Source of the DNA: Alphaproteobacteria bacterium
GTDB lineage: Bacteria; Pseudomonadota; Alphaproteobacteria; Micropepsales; Micropepsaceae
Direction: 5' to 3'
DNA: 64,000 nucleotides
Assembly: GCA_016125165.1 (NCBI GenBank)
Contig: WGMH01000007.1
Span: 1-64,000 of the forward strand
The notes under the pieces were generated by a model. That model was not told the origin of the DNA, made no database searches, and was given only the letters and a program-made list of their open reading frames with translations. The position numbers were made by a program, and so were the translations under genes. Below are positions 17,578 through 26,344 of the stretch, piece by piece; the stretch's first letter is position 1, and each line of letters starts with the position of its first letter.

Positions 17578-20166
17578 CTACTTGCCGAGAACCGCAATGG
17601 AAGCTGCAGAAACCGCAAAGTCCTTCAGGATGCTGCCCAAACTGGAAACCAATGGCAGCCAGCGATAGGGCGTGAGGTCCGTCGGCACATAGATGGTGCT
17701 GCCGGGGGGAATCTTGTCGCGGTTGAAGCTGATCCAGGATTCGCTGACAGCGATGGCACGTCCATCCGGATAGACGACGAACGTCATGCTTTCCTTTGCG
17801 TTCTGGGTGACACCACCTGCTTCGCGCACATAGTCGTCAGCATCGGCGTCTGACGCGAATGGATAATTGCCGGGCTGCTGCACTTCACCCAACACCGAAA
17901 CGGAATCCGGGCGTTGCGGCACATAGATGGCATCTCCGGCCTGCATCAGGGGATCGCGCTGTGGCTGTGCGGCAAGCGCGCTAGGGTCGGCAATCACAAC
18001 CAGCCGGCCAACCGGCTTTCTGGAGCGAATTTCGGTGATGAACTTTTCGGTGAGTGCCAGTGCGCCAGCTTCCGTTCCGGACTGCTGACTTCCCATGGGG
18101 CTCACCGTTGCAGACACAAATTGCCGCTGCAGTTCATCGGCAATCCGCTGATAACCCAGAGCCTCCTGCTGCTTCAGCGTTTCGCGCTGGAAGACTGCGC
18201 CATAGGGATAGGCGATGTCGGTCAGACCACCCGCACGCACGAGCACCTGGGAAAGCCGCTCGCCACGCAGAAGTTGGTAGGTGCCGGGATAGCGCACCTG
18301 CCCGGTGATGGTAACGGTGCCTTCTGTACGATTGGAATAGACCTGGCGAAACTGGATGGAGTCCCCAGGCTGCACCATCACCGTTTTGTATTCCTCGACG
18401 GGCAATCGCAGGAAGCTGCGACGGGTATCGGACTGACCGGTGGCATTGTCGATTTTGGTTGATGTGACTTCGAACGTGCTGGTATCGGCGTTGGTGGTAA
18501 GCCCGCCCGCAGCGCTGATCAGTTCATCGAGCGTGGTGTTTGGCGCGATCAGGAAAACGCCAGGATCACGCACGGCGCCTGTCAGTTCGGCGCGATAGTC
18601 GGAAAGCACCTTGCCGAACAGCGCGCTAGCTTCGGGCGAGAGGTCCGCGGCCGTATCGGCAGGTGCATCGTTCACTGTGGCATCCACGGGTGCTTGAGGC
18701 GCAGTTGCGTTCGCCGGCGCACTGGCAGCATCCGCTGGCTGTGCTGGCAATCCGTTGGCAACGGTACGTTGCTGCGCATAGCGCCGCATATCGTTGACCG
18801 TGAGTATGTGAACGATGTCGCCGGAAACAAGCGGCAGGTTTTCCGTTCCATCGAGAACATGCAGCAGCGAAAATGGCACGGCACTGCGACGCAGCGTTTT
18901 GGCATCGATGCGCTCGATCAGGCCGAGCAGCATGTAGGGCGTCGGCGCCAGGATTTCCGCCGAAGGTATCATGTCGCGCAAGGTCTTGATGCGATCAAGA
19001 GAGAATTCGCCGGGCAATTTGACTGCCCCGACGAGTTGAACGCTGCCAATGGCGGCGCTGACGGCGCGATAGACGGAAAGAACTTCGCCATCATACACCT
19101 GCGCGCCGGAATTGCCCGTGGTGTCGACGAGCTGTTCCTTGCCGTCCGCACGGATGCGCAGCACTGTCTCGCGATAAACACCGCGAATTTCTGTTCCGTT
19201 GCCGAGATTGCGCAATTCGCGAGTCGAGATCGACTTCGCGCCTGCAGGCAGTTCGTAAATCCCTGGCCGGCGCACGTCGCCCGTGACAGCAACCGTTCCG
19301 CCAATGGGCGGCACCACTATGCGATCCCCCTGAGCGATCGTCATATCCGGTGTGCGGCCATGGGTGAGCAACATGGAATACAGATCGATGGTGAAGGATG
19401 CGCCGCCACGCACGACCGTGATCTTGCGCAGCGAGCCGGTCTTTTTCACGCCGCCCGCCAAATTGAGGGCATCCAGCACCGAAGAAAGGCCTGTGAGCGA
19501 ATAGACGCCCGGATTGGACACTTCACCCACCACCCGCACAGCGATTTGCCGCACTTCACCAATGGAAATGAACACCTGTGTTTGCTGGTAAGCTCTGCCC
19601 ACCGCAGCTTCCAGATCAGCGCGGAAATCGCTGAAGCTGCGCCCTGCGGCCGAGATCGGCGGCAGGCGCGGCAGAAGAATCTGGCCCTCGCGATTTACAC
19701 GTGTGGAATAGCTGGCGTTTTCCTGTCCGCGCAGCGTGACCACTATCTGATCGTCAGGGCCAAGCACGTAACTTCCCTGCACGGCGCCTGTCAGCGTGTT
19801 CGCCACCGTGCCGCCATTGGCGATCAGGTCGTAGCCGAACTGACGGATGGGACGGCCGAGACGCCCCGAATAGAGCCGCTCAAGTGTGGTCTGCCCATCG
19901 CTCTGCCGCGCACTCGAGGGCATTTGTGCGGCAGGCGTGGTTTGGGGACCGGGCTTCTGTGACTGCGATGAATCCTGCGCGTTGTTCTTGTTCATCAGGT
20001 CGCGCAAATCCTGCTCTGCAACTCCTGATTGTATGGCGTTGCGAACTTCCGGTGGCAACTGATCCACCGACGTTGTCTGCGCCTGGGCGGGCAAAGCGAG
20101 AGTCAGAAAAAAGCCCGCAATAGCAGCAAAAAAAGCGCGCGCTGCGCGGAGTTCCAGATCGTGCAT
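17578..20166 (-). CDS. Polysaccharide export protein with multiple SLBB domains
   Basis: Outer-membrane or periplasmic export component related to Wza/OtnA, for moving polysaccharide to the surface. A signal peptide (AFFAAIAGFFLTLALPAQAQ) begins 10 residues after the ATG at 20166. A Poly_export domain follows (about 100-200: YVLGPDDQIVVTLRGQE), then a series of about six SLBB beta-grasp repeats, each marked by a Gly-Val-Tyr-like turn (VVGEVSNPGVYSLTG, VTGDVRRPGIYELPAG, LVGAVKLPGEFSLDR, ITGQVRYPGTYQLLRG, VLGEVQQPGNYPF). A longer start at 20214 (MMWWC) is possible. At 862 residues it is much longer than Wza, closer to large multi-SLBB proteins. It is divergent from yjbH. Confidence 0.9.
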   Translation of the reverse strand: MHDLELRAARAFFAAIAGFFLTLALPAQAQTTSVDQLPPEVRNAIQSGVAEQDLRDLMNKNNAQDSSQSQKPGPQTTPAAQMPSSARQSDGQTTLERLYSGRLGRPIRQFGYDLIANGGTVANTLTGAVQGSYVLGPDDQIVVTLRGQENASYSTRVNREGQILLPRLPPISAAGRSFSDFRADLEAAVGRAYQQTQVFISIGEVRQIAVRVVGEVSNPGVYSLTGLSSVLDALNLAGGVKKTGSLRKITVVRGGASFTIDLYSMLLTHGRTPDMTIAQGDRIVVPPIGGTVAVTGDVRRPGIYELPAGAKSISTRELRNLGNGTEIRGVYRETVLRIRADGKEQLVDTTGNSGAQVYDGEVLSVYRAVSAAIGSVQLVGAVKLPGEFSLDRIKTLRDMIPSAEILAPTPYMLLGLIERIDAKTLRRSAVPFSLLHVLDGTENLPLVSGDIVHILTVNDMRRYAQQRTVANGLPAQPADAASAPANATAPQAPVDATVNDAPADTAADLSPEASALFGKVLSDYRAELTGAVRDPGVFLIAPNTTLDELISAAGGLTTNADTSTFEVTSTKIDNATGQSDTRRSFLRLPVEEYKTVMVQPGDSIQFRQVYSNRTEGTVTITGQVRYPGTYQLLRGERLSQVLVRAGGLTDIAYPYGAVFQRETLKQQEALGYQRIADELQRQFVSATVSPMGSQQSGTEAGALALTEKFITEIRSRKPVGRLVVIADPSALAAQPQRDPLMQAGDAIYVPQRPDSVSVLGEVQQPGNYPFASDADADDYVREAGGVTQNAKESMTFVVYPDGRAIAVSESWISFNRDKIPPGSTIYVPTDLTPYRWLPLVSSLGSILKDFAVSAASIAVLGK

Positions 20167-20299
20167 GATGCGTGAGCGTTGTGTCGCGACGCGCGCGTTG
20201 CACCACCACATCATGTAACCAACCCCCAGCCTCACTGATCCTTGGCCGTCTAGCATACAGACGACAGATCGTGAAGCGATACGCGGTATTGCCCGCCCT

Positions 20300-20317
20300 T
20301 GTATGGCAATGCATACA
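20300..20317. repeat. Short inverted repeat in the export-gene/yjbH intergenic region
   Basis: TGTATG (20300-20305) and CATACA (20312-20317) are perfect inverted arms around a 6-base spacer. GCATACAG also occurs at 20253-20260 and 20311-20318. The site sits between two divergent envelope genes and overlaps the most upstream yjbH ATG. It could bind a regulator, but arms this short also occur by chance. Confidence 0.3.
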
Positions 20318-22963
20318 GGCACGGGGCCTTGGGTGCGGTTTACGGTGAAGATACGCGAGCGATACCATGCGCCAGCGGCATCGTTACCACGCGCGCAAAC
20401 CGCATTTACCTTCTTACGACGAAATTACAGCGGTGCGATCGGCGCGGCCGTTCTCTTCGCATTCACATTGCCTGGGGAAGGCGCCTTTGCAGCTGATCAA
20501 GTCGCCGAACAGCGCAGCACATATGGTGAATTGGGCCTGCTCGATATGCCGGGCGCGCACATGGCGAAGGATGGCGAGCTTTCGGTAACGGCGTTTGCAT
20601 TCAACGACCTGCAACGTGTGACGCTCGGATTTCAGATACTGCCCTGGCTCGAAGGGACATTCCGTTACACGCGTATCGCACGCTACTCCTCCACTGGCTT
20701 CGAGACCTACGATCGCAGCTTTGGCCTGAAGATGCGGCTGCTTCGGGAAACGCGTTTTCTGCCGGACGTTTCCGTCGGCATTCGCGATCTGGTCGGCACT
20801 GGCATTTTCGGCGCCGAATATCTCGTTGCTTCCAAGCAAATCGGTCCGCTGGATGTCACGACAGGTATCGGCTGGGGCCGCCTTGCGGGCAACGGCACGT
20901 TGCGCAACCCCTTCGGCGCCATTGCGCCGTCTTTCGACACGCGCACCGGCCCGACCGGTCTGGGCGGCAAGGTCGATTTCGGGCAGTTTTTCCATGGACC
21001 CGATGCGGGCGTGTTCGGTGGCATAACCTGGCGCACACCCGTCAAAGGACTGAGCCTGACAGCAGAATACAGCAGCGACCGATACAAGAGCGAATCTGCG
21101 AGCGGGGCATTCACGTATCGCTCTCCCGCAAACTTTGGCATCACATATTCGCCCTGGAATTGGACGGCGATTACGCTGGGCTGGTTTTACGGCAGCACGT
21201 TTGGCGGAACGCTGAGTTTCACGATCGATCCGACAAAGGCGCCGTCCACTTCAAAGATTGGCCCCCCGCCGCCAGCACCGGTCCCTCGCACGGACGCGGA
21301 ACAATTGCGTGCCGTAGCAGCTTTTGTGGAGGATCGAACGCAAGGAACCCGTCCGACGCCGGCAAAACCCCATACGCTGCAATCCACCATCGCATTTGTG
21401 GACACCATCGCGGCGAATGCGACTTTGCGCATCGCCACGGCGGAAGTCGATGGCAACACACTGCTGGTTCAGGCACACAGCAGTGCATCCGGACTTCACC
21501 TTTGTCATTCGCTTGCCGAAAATGTTCGGCAGGCGCTGACAGATGTCGATACAGTCGTAATTGACAATCTCGACCGGCCCACAGATGCCGCAAATATCTG
21601 CGCGGTGCAGCGCGTCGCATCCGCCGCACCCGTTCCATTCACGATGGTTCACCCCGAACCGCCACCCGCGCCACCACAAAAGAAGATGCGCTCCCTCTAC
21701 GATCTTGCAGGTGACGTGCACTACACATGGCCGGGCGACGCGCCCGTCGATCCGACCAGGAATGTCGCCGATCGCATTCGCACCGATGCCGATGCGCAAG
21801 GTTTGCAGATTGAGGCCGTGACCTTTCGTCCGCATGAGCTGACAGTCCACTATGTGAATACCAAATATTACGTGGAAGACGATGCGATTAACCGTCTGCT
21901 GCGCGTGCTGATGGCCGATGCGCCTTCGGACATCGAAATGTTCCGCATTGTCATGGAGAGCGGCGGCATCACCCAGCGCGCAGTGGCGTTCGAGCGCGCG
22001 CCGCTTGAGCGCATGTTTGCAACACGCGGATCGGCGATGGAAATCGAGCATGCCATTGCGCTTGAAGCCCCGCCATCGCGCGAACCGGCGCACGCGGTGG
22101 AATCCTTTGGCAGTTATCCGCGCTTCAACTGGGCACTTCTACCCAATCTGCGCCAGAGTTTGTTCGACCCGAATTCTCCGATTCAGATCGATGTTGTGGG
22201 TGTGGCGCAGGCATCGGTCGAACTGTTCAAGGGCTTCGACATCAGCACGCAGCTCGAGGCCGACATTTACAACACCTATACGTTCAAGCGGCCCAGCAAC
22301 AGCGTGCTTCCGCATGTGCGGTCCGATGCGCAGAATTACGTGCAGGACGGCGGCACGGGTATCGCCAGTCTGGATGTGAGCTACCGCACCCGTATTGCCG
22401 AGGGCGTGTTTGTGGAAGCGCGCGCGGGCTATCTGGAAGACATGTTTGCGGGCGCAGGCGGGCAGATCCTCTGGCGGCCGGACAATGCGCGCTGGGCTAT
22501 CGGCGCGGACATCTACCAGGTTTGGCAGCGCAATTTTGACCGCTTGTTCGGCGTTCAGAACTACAACGTGACCACAGGACACGTCTCGCTCTACTACAAG
22601 TCGCCATGGTATGGCTTGAATTTCAATGTGCATGCCGGGCGCTATCTGGCGGGCGACAATGGCGCAACCTTTGAAGTCCTGCGCACGTTCGACACAGGCG
22701 TTCAGGTTGGCGCCTTCGCGACCTTCACCGATGTTCCCTTCTCCAAATTCGGCGAGGGCAGTTTCGATAAGGGTATCATGCTGCGCATACCATTCGACTG
22801 GGCGCTGCCGGTCGAAACGCAGGCCGAATACAATCTGACGCTGCGCCCCCTGACCCGCGACGGCGGCCAAAGACTCGACAACGACAACAGCCTTTACTAC
22901 GAAACGGAGAGAACGAGTTATGGCGCGATCGCCGGAAATCTCGACCGCATCTCCGATCACTAA
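20303..22963 (+). CDS. yjbH: YjbH-family exopolysaccharide export/assembly protein
   Basis: YjbH belongs to the yjbEFGH exopolysaccharide operon of enterobacteria and is predicted to be an outer-membrane protein. Hydrophobic segment AAVLFAFTLPGEGAFA acts as a signal peptide. After it come YGELGLLDMPGAHMAKDGEL, many alternating aromatic strands (WLEGTFRYTRI, SLTAEYSSDRY), a Pro-rich region near residue 310 and a second strand-rich half (about 600-880) with VFVEARAGYLEDMFAG and NVTTGHVSLYYKSPW. This fits two beta-barrel-like parts. The exact start is unsure: ATG 20303 or 20309, or GTG 20333 or 20345, all in frame. The 3' end overlaps the YjbF gene by 44 bases, supporting cotranscription. Confidence 0.88.
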   Translation: MAMHTGTGPWVRFTVKIRERYHAPAASLPRAQTAFTFLRRNYSGAIGAAVLFAFTLPGEGAFAADQVAEQRSTYGELGLLDMPGAHMAKDGELSVTAFAFNDLQRVTLGFQILPWLEGTFRYTRIARYSSTGFETYDRSFGLKMRLLRETRFLPDVSVGIRDLVGTGIFGAEYLVASKQIGPLDVTTGIGWGRLAGNGTLRNPFGAIAPSFDTRTGPTGLGGKVDFGQFFHGPDAGVFGGITWRTPVKGLSLTAEYSSDRYKSESASGAFTYRSPANFGITYSPWNWTAITLGWFYGSTFGGTLSFTIDPTKAPSTSKIGPPPPAPVPRTDAEQLRAVAAFVEDRTQGTRPTPAKPHTLQSTIAFVDTIAANATLRIATAEVDGNTLLVQAHSSASGLHLCHSLAENVRQALTDVDTVVIDNLDRPTDAANICAVQRVASAAPVPFTMVHPEPPPAPPQKKMRSLYDLAGDVHYTWPGDAPVDPTRNVADRIRTDADAQGLQIEAVTFRPHELTVHYVNTKYYVEDDAINRLLRVLMADAPSDIEMFRIVMESGGITQRAVAFERAPLERMFATRGSAMEIEHAIALEAPPSREPAHAVESFGSYPRFNWALLPNLRQSLFDPNSPIQIDVVGVAQASVELFKGFDISTQLEADIYNTYTFKRPSNSVLPHVRSDAQNYVQDGGTGIASLDVSYRTRIAEGVFVEARAGYLEDMFAGAGGQILWRPDNARWAIGADIYQVWQRNFDRLFGVQNYNVTTGHVSLYYKSPWYGLNFNVHAGRYLAGDNGATFEVLRTFDTGVQVGAFATFTDVPFSKFGEGSFDKGIMLRIPFDWALPVETQAEYNLTLRPLTRDGGQRLDNDNSLYYETERTSYGAIAGNLDRISDH

Positions 22964-23636
22964 AGCAGCGGCATTCATCCGCTCCGGAGGTGCCGGTCTA
23001 TTGTTTGCCGCTTCGCTCTGCGGCTGCAGTTCGCTGCTGGAAAACACAATGCCGGGCGTTGGCGACCTGTTAAACTACAGCTTGGATTCAAGCCCATCCA
23101 TTTCGCGAGAGAACGCCGCGGCCGTTCCCTATGCCTCATTGGGCGTGCGCATCGAAGATGGCCCTCAGCAAATGGTTATTCTGGCAGGCCGTATGGGAAG
23201 CAACCTTCTCTGGACCACGCCCAATCGTATTGCCCTTGAAACACACAACGGACGCATCGTGCGCACCGCAGGGTTCGAGCACAATCTGAGTAATGTTGAA
23301 TTAGAAGAGCCTGACCCCCTGATTGCTGTTGGGGAGACACCGTCGGGGACCATGGCAGCCGACCGGATGGTGAGTTTCGCAGACATCAACAGGTATGCTG
23401 TTCGCTTGCGTTGCCGACTGCAGAACCTAGGCAGCCGAAGCATCGTGGTTTTGGAGGCCCGAAGATCCGCCATTTTGGTTAAAGAGCATTGCACTGCGTC
23501 GGACCTGGATTGGGAGTTTACAAACAGATTCTGGATCGACGAGAAATCAGGCACAGTCTGGCAATCAGAGCAGTTTGTTCACCCCGAAATGCCGCCCATC
23601 GAGCTTCAGGTTTTTCGTCCGGTTGGCGGAGGTTGA
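22920..23636 (+). CDS. YjbF/GfcB-like lipoprotein
   Basis: Predicted outer-membrane lipoprotein of the YjbF/GfcB type, linked to group 4 capsule and YjbEFGH exopolysaccharide secretion. The ATG at 22920 has GGAGA upstream and overlaps yjbH. A short signal segment ends in a lipobox-like SLCGC (Cys about residue 36). The mature part is beta-rich with GMGSNLLWTTPNRIALETHNGR-type sequence (about residues 97-118) that resembles the DUF2886 domain region around a conserved Trp-x-Ser/Thr. Pairing with YjbH is the main support. No yjbE or yjbG homologue is recognisable next to it. Confidence 0.77.
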   Translation: MARSPEISTASPITKAAAFIRSGGAGLLFAASLCGCSSLLENTMPGVGDLLNYSLDSSPSISRENAAAVPYASLGVRIEDGPQQMVILAGRMGSNLLWTTPNRIALETHNGRIVRTAGFEHNLSNVELEEPDPLIAVGETPSGTMAADRMVSFADINRYAVRLRCRLQNLGSRSIVVLEARRSAILVKEHCTASDLDWEFTNRFWIDEKSGTVWQSEQFVHPEMPPIELQVFRPVGGG

Positions 23637-23643
23637 GAGTGTC

Positions 23644-24423
23644 ATGATCGCGCAATTCGTCCATATCACGGAGCTTGCCGGCACGGCGATTTCCAGTGAA
23701 CAGCTTCAGCGCATGGTGACCCGCTATGTGTGGGCGGCTGATTACTGCACCGGAAAGGATGTGCTGGAGGTTGCTTGTGGATCAGGACAGGGCCTGCATC
23801 TGCTGCAATCGCGCGCACGCTCGCTGAAGGCCGGAGACTATTCCGAGGAAATCCTGGCGGTGGCGCGTCGAAATGCGCCTGACGTCGAAATGCAGCGCTT
23901 CGACGCACAGGAATTGCCCTATCCGGACTCATCGATTGACGTGATCATCATTTTCGAGGCGCTTTACTACGTGCCGGATCCGAACCGTTTCTTTGCTGAG
24001 GCGCGGCGCGTCTTGAGACCCGGAGGCCATCTGCTGATTGCTACCGCCAACAAGGATCTGTTCGACTTCAATCCAAGTCCCCACAGCCATCACTATCTGG
24101 GAGTTCGGGAACTCTCCGTCTCCCTTGAAAGCTTTGGATTTACCTGCGATTTTTTCGGCGACACCCCAACCGATAGCGTTTCCCTGCGCCAGCGGATTCT
24201 TCGGCCCGTTAAGTATGTTGCGGTGCGCCTTGGGCTGATGCCGAAAACAGCGGACGGCAAGCTTTGGCTCAAGCGGCTTGTATTCGGACGCATGATTCCG
24301 ATGCCGCAATTCATTGACGAGACTAGCGCGCCCTATGTAGCACCCACACCCATCGCGCGCGGCAAGGCAGATATCAGGCACAAAGTTGTTCTATGTGCTG
24401 CGCAAATGACGGAAACAGGATAG
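23644..24423 (+). CDS. Class I SAM-dependent methyltransferase
   Basis: Predicted soluble methyltransferase of the Methyltransf_11 type. Motif I reads VLEVACGSGQGLHLL (about residues 42-56), the post-I acidic region DAQELPYPDSSIDVIIIFEA gives motif II, and VLRPGGHLLIATAN is motif III. The ATG at 23644 has GGAGG upstream; the open frame extends further up within YjbF and is not needed. It lies 7 bases after the YjbF gene and 27 before the DegT aminotransferase gene, in the same direction, so it likely modifies a sugar or glycan made by this locus. The acceptor cannot be inferred from sequence. Confidence 0.85.
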   Translation: MIAQFVHITELAGTAISSEQLQRMVTRYVWAADYCTGKDVLEVACGSGQGLHLLQSRARSLKAGDYSEEILAVARRNAPDVEMQRFDAQELPYPDSSIDVIIIFEALYYVPDPNRFFAEARRVLRPGGHLLIATANKDLFDFNPSPHSHHYLGVRELSVSLESFGFTCDFFGDTPTDSVSLRQRILRPVKYVAVRLGLMPKTADGKLWLKRLVFGRMIPMPQFIDETSAPYVAPTPIARGKADIRHKVVLCAAQMTETG

Positions 24424-24450
24424 AGAACACAGGTGGCGGGCGGTGAACGG

Positions 24451-25575
24451 ATGAGCGGACAAAAAAATTCCAGATCGATCCCCTTCTTCAACTATCCCGC
24501 ACTCTACAACCAGAACGAGCAAGAACTGTCCGAGCTCGTCTTAAACGTGTTGCGTCGTGGCGCATATATCATGCAGCGCGACCTTGAAGAGTTCGAAACA
24601 TCGCTGGCGACCTATCTGGGGGTGCGTCATGCCATCGGGGTCGCGGATGGCACCATGGCGATACACTTCGGACTGCGCGCCGCCGGTGTGGGACCGGGCG
24701 ATGAAGTTCTTGTGCCCTCGCACACGTTTGTTGCCACGGCAGCCGCGGTCGCGCACACGGGTGCGAAGCCCGTTCTGGTGGATTGTGGTACCGACCACCT
24801 GATTGATCCGGCCAGCGCCAGTCGTTTCATCACCTCGCGCACCAAGGCCATCCTGCCTGTTCAACTCAATGGCCGTACCGCAGACATGACTGCCATCGGC
24901 AAGCTGGCCGATGCGCATGGCCTGCAGATCGTTGAAGATTCCTGTCAGGCCCTGGGTTCGAAGTTCGATGGTCGCTTTGCCGGCACCTTCGGGGTGGCGG
25001 GTTCCTTCAGTTTCTATCCCTCCAAGACTCTGGGCTGCTTTGGCGATGGCGGCGCGGTCGTGACCGACGACGATGCCGCCGCTGCGATGATGCGCGAATT
25101 GCGCGATCATGGACGCGGCGCAGATGGCCTGATTCACCGCTTTGGCTTCAATGCCAGGCTCGACAATCTGCAGGCCGCCGTTTTGAATTATCGCCTGAAG
25201 CACTATGGCGCGGTTATCGAACGGCGCCGCGCGATCGCCCGGCTATACCAGAACAGGCTTCAGGGACTGGGTGAATTGCTGCTGCCTCCGGGACCGGACG
25301 CGAACGCCGCCCATTTCGACATCTATCAGAACTATGAGATCGAAGCAGACCGCCGCGACGCCCTACGCGATCACCTCACCAATTCCGGCGTCGGCACCAT
25401 CCTGCAATGGGGCGGAAAATGCATTCATCAGTTCCCGGATCTCGGGCTTGGCGCCGACTTGCCATACACCGAGCGCATGACACAGCGATTCCTCATGCTC
25501 CCGCTCAATCTGGCTGTGAGCGATGACGATGTGAATTACGTGTGTGACCGGATCGTCGAATTCTATCGGGGCTGA
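24451..25575 (+). CDS. DegT/DnrJ/EryC1-family sugar aminotransferase
   Basis: PLP-dependent enzyme that transfers an amino group from glutamate to a nucleotide-linked keto-sugar. The PLP-binding Lys lies in FYPSKTLGCFGDGGAV (about residue 190). Other family segments are YLGVRHAIGVADGTMAI, PSHTFVATAAAVAHTGAKP, EDSCQALGSKF and RFGFNARLDNLQAAVL. A GTG at 24433 is an alternative start, giving six more residues. The gene lies between two methyltransferase genes, directly upstream of a split transketolase. That grouping suggests a branched or amino-modified sugar, but no 4,6-dehydratase or other keto-sugar-forming enzyme is present in the cluster. Confidence 0.92.
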   Translation: MSGQKNSRSIPFFNYPALYNQNEQELSELVLNVLRRGAYIMQRDLEEFETSLATYLGVRHAIGVADGTMAIHFGLRAAGVGPGDEVLVPSHTFVATAAAVAHTGAKPVLVDCGTDHLIDPASASRFITSRTKAILPVQLNGRTADMTAIGKLADAHGLQIVEDSCQALGSKFDGRFAGTFGVAGSFSFYPSKTLGCFGDGGAVVTDDDAAAAMMRELRDHGRGADGLIHRFGFNARLDNLQAAVLNYRLKHYGAVIERRRAIARLYQNRLQGLGELLLPPGPDANAAHFDIYQNYEIEADRRDALRDHLTNSGVGTILQWGGKCIHQFPDLGLGADLPYTERMTQRFLMLPLNLAVSDDDVNYVCDRIVEFYRG

Positions 25576-25585
25576 GGACGGGGCG

Positions 25586-26344
25586 ATGAGCGGAAATGTG
25601 CAAGTGAGCGGGGGCCTGAGGTCCGAAGCCGAGAAGCAGGAGGCCGCGCGCAACCGCGCCTGCTTTGAGCGCAATCCCGAATCCTGGGAAGTCAAGACCG
25701 AGAACTTCCCCAAATATGTTCGTCGTCAGAATCTCACGCGATTTCTTGCGCTGTACGAAATCTTCAAGCGCGTGATCAACGTGAAAGGCTCGGTCGTAGA
25801 GTGCGGCGTGAATCGCGGATTCGGCGTGATGACGTGGGCGAAATTGTCGGCAATCCTCGAACCGGTAAATCTGACACGCCGTGTCTATGGTTTCGACTCG
25901 TTTGCAGGATTTCCATCGGTCAGCGACAAGGACATTTCCCATTCGAGCGGCGCGCCAAAGACGGGCGACCTCTCAGCGCCGGATTACGACGAATTGCTGG
26001 AGTTGGCTGCCATCAATGATTCCACACGCTTCCTTGGCCATATTCCAAAAGTGGAGCTTGTAAAGGGAGACGCGCTACAAACCATTCCGGCCTTTATCGA
26101 ATCCCATCCGCATCTGGTGGTCAGTCTGCTGTTTCTCGACTTCGACCTCTACGAGCCGACCAGGGTGGCGCTGGAGCATTTCGTACCGCGCATGCCATCT
26201 GGTGCGATCATCGCGTTTGATGAGCTCGACAACCCGTTGTGGCCGGGCGAGACGCTGGCCATGATGGAAGCCTTTCGCGGGCGCCCGTTGAAACTGGAAC
26301 GCCTGCCGTTCGACCCCTATATCGGCTTCGCCGAAATTCCATGA
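25586..26344 (+). CDS. TylF/MycF-type sugar O-methyltransferase
   Basis: Metal-dependent O-methyltransferase of the macrocin-3-O-methyltransferase family, which methylates sugar hydroxyls in antibiotics and glycans. Motif I is VVECGVNRGFGVMTW. VYGFDSFAGFP is the characteristic FDSFxGxP segment, LDFDLYEPTRVALEHF holds metal-binding acidic residues, and FDELDNPLWPGET is the typical C-terminal Asp-containing stretch. The ATG at 25586 follows GAGGACGGGG. Its stop overlaps the next ATG as ATGA, so it is coupled to the transketolase N-subunit. It probably methylates a sugar made with the aminotransferase next door, by context only. Confidence 0.88.
   Translation: MSGNVQVSGGLRSEAEKQEAARNRACFERNPESWEVKTENFPKYVRRQNLTRFLALYEIFKRVINVKGSVVECGVNRGFGVMTWAKLSAILEPVNLTRRVYGFDSFAGFPSVSDKDISHSSGAPKTGDLSAPDYDELLELAAINDSTRFLGHIPKVELVKGDALQTIPAFIESHPHLVVSLLFLDFDLYEPTRVALEHFVPRMPSGAIIAFDELDNPLWPGETLAMMEAFRGRPLKLERLPFDPYIGFAEIP

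Noticed and set aside
18694..19962. A 422-residue open frame on the plus strand inside the SLBB export gene
   Set aside because: It is antisense to a protein with clear repeats, has no motif and a composition typical of a shadow frame.
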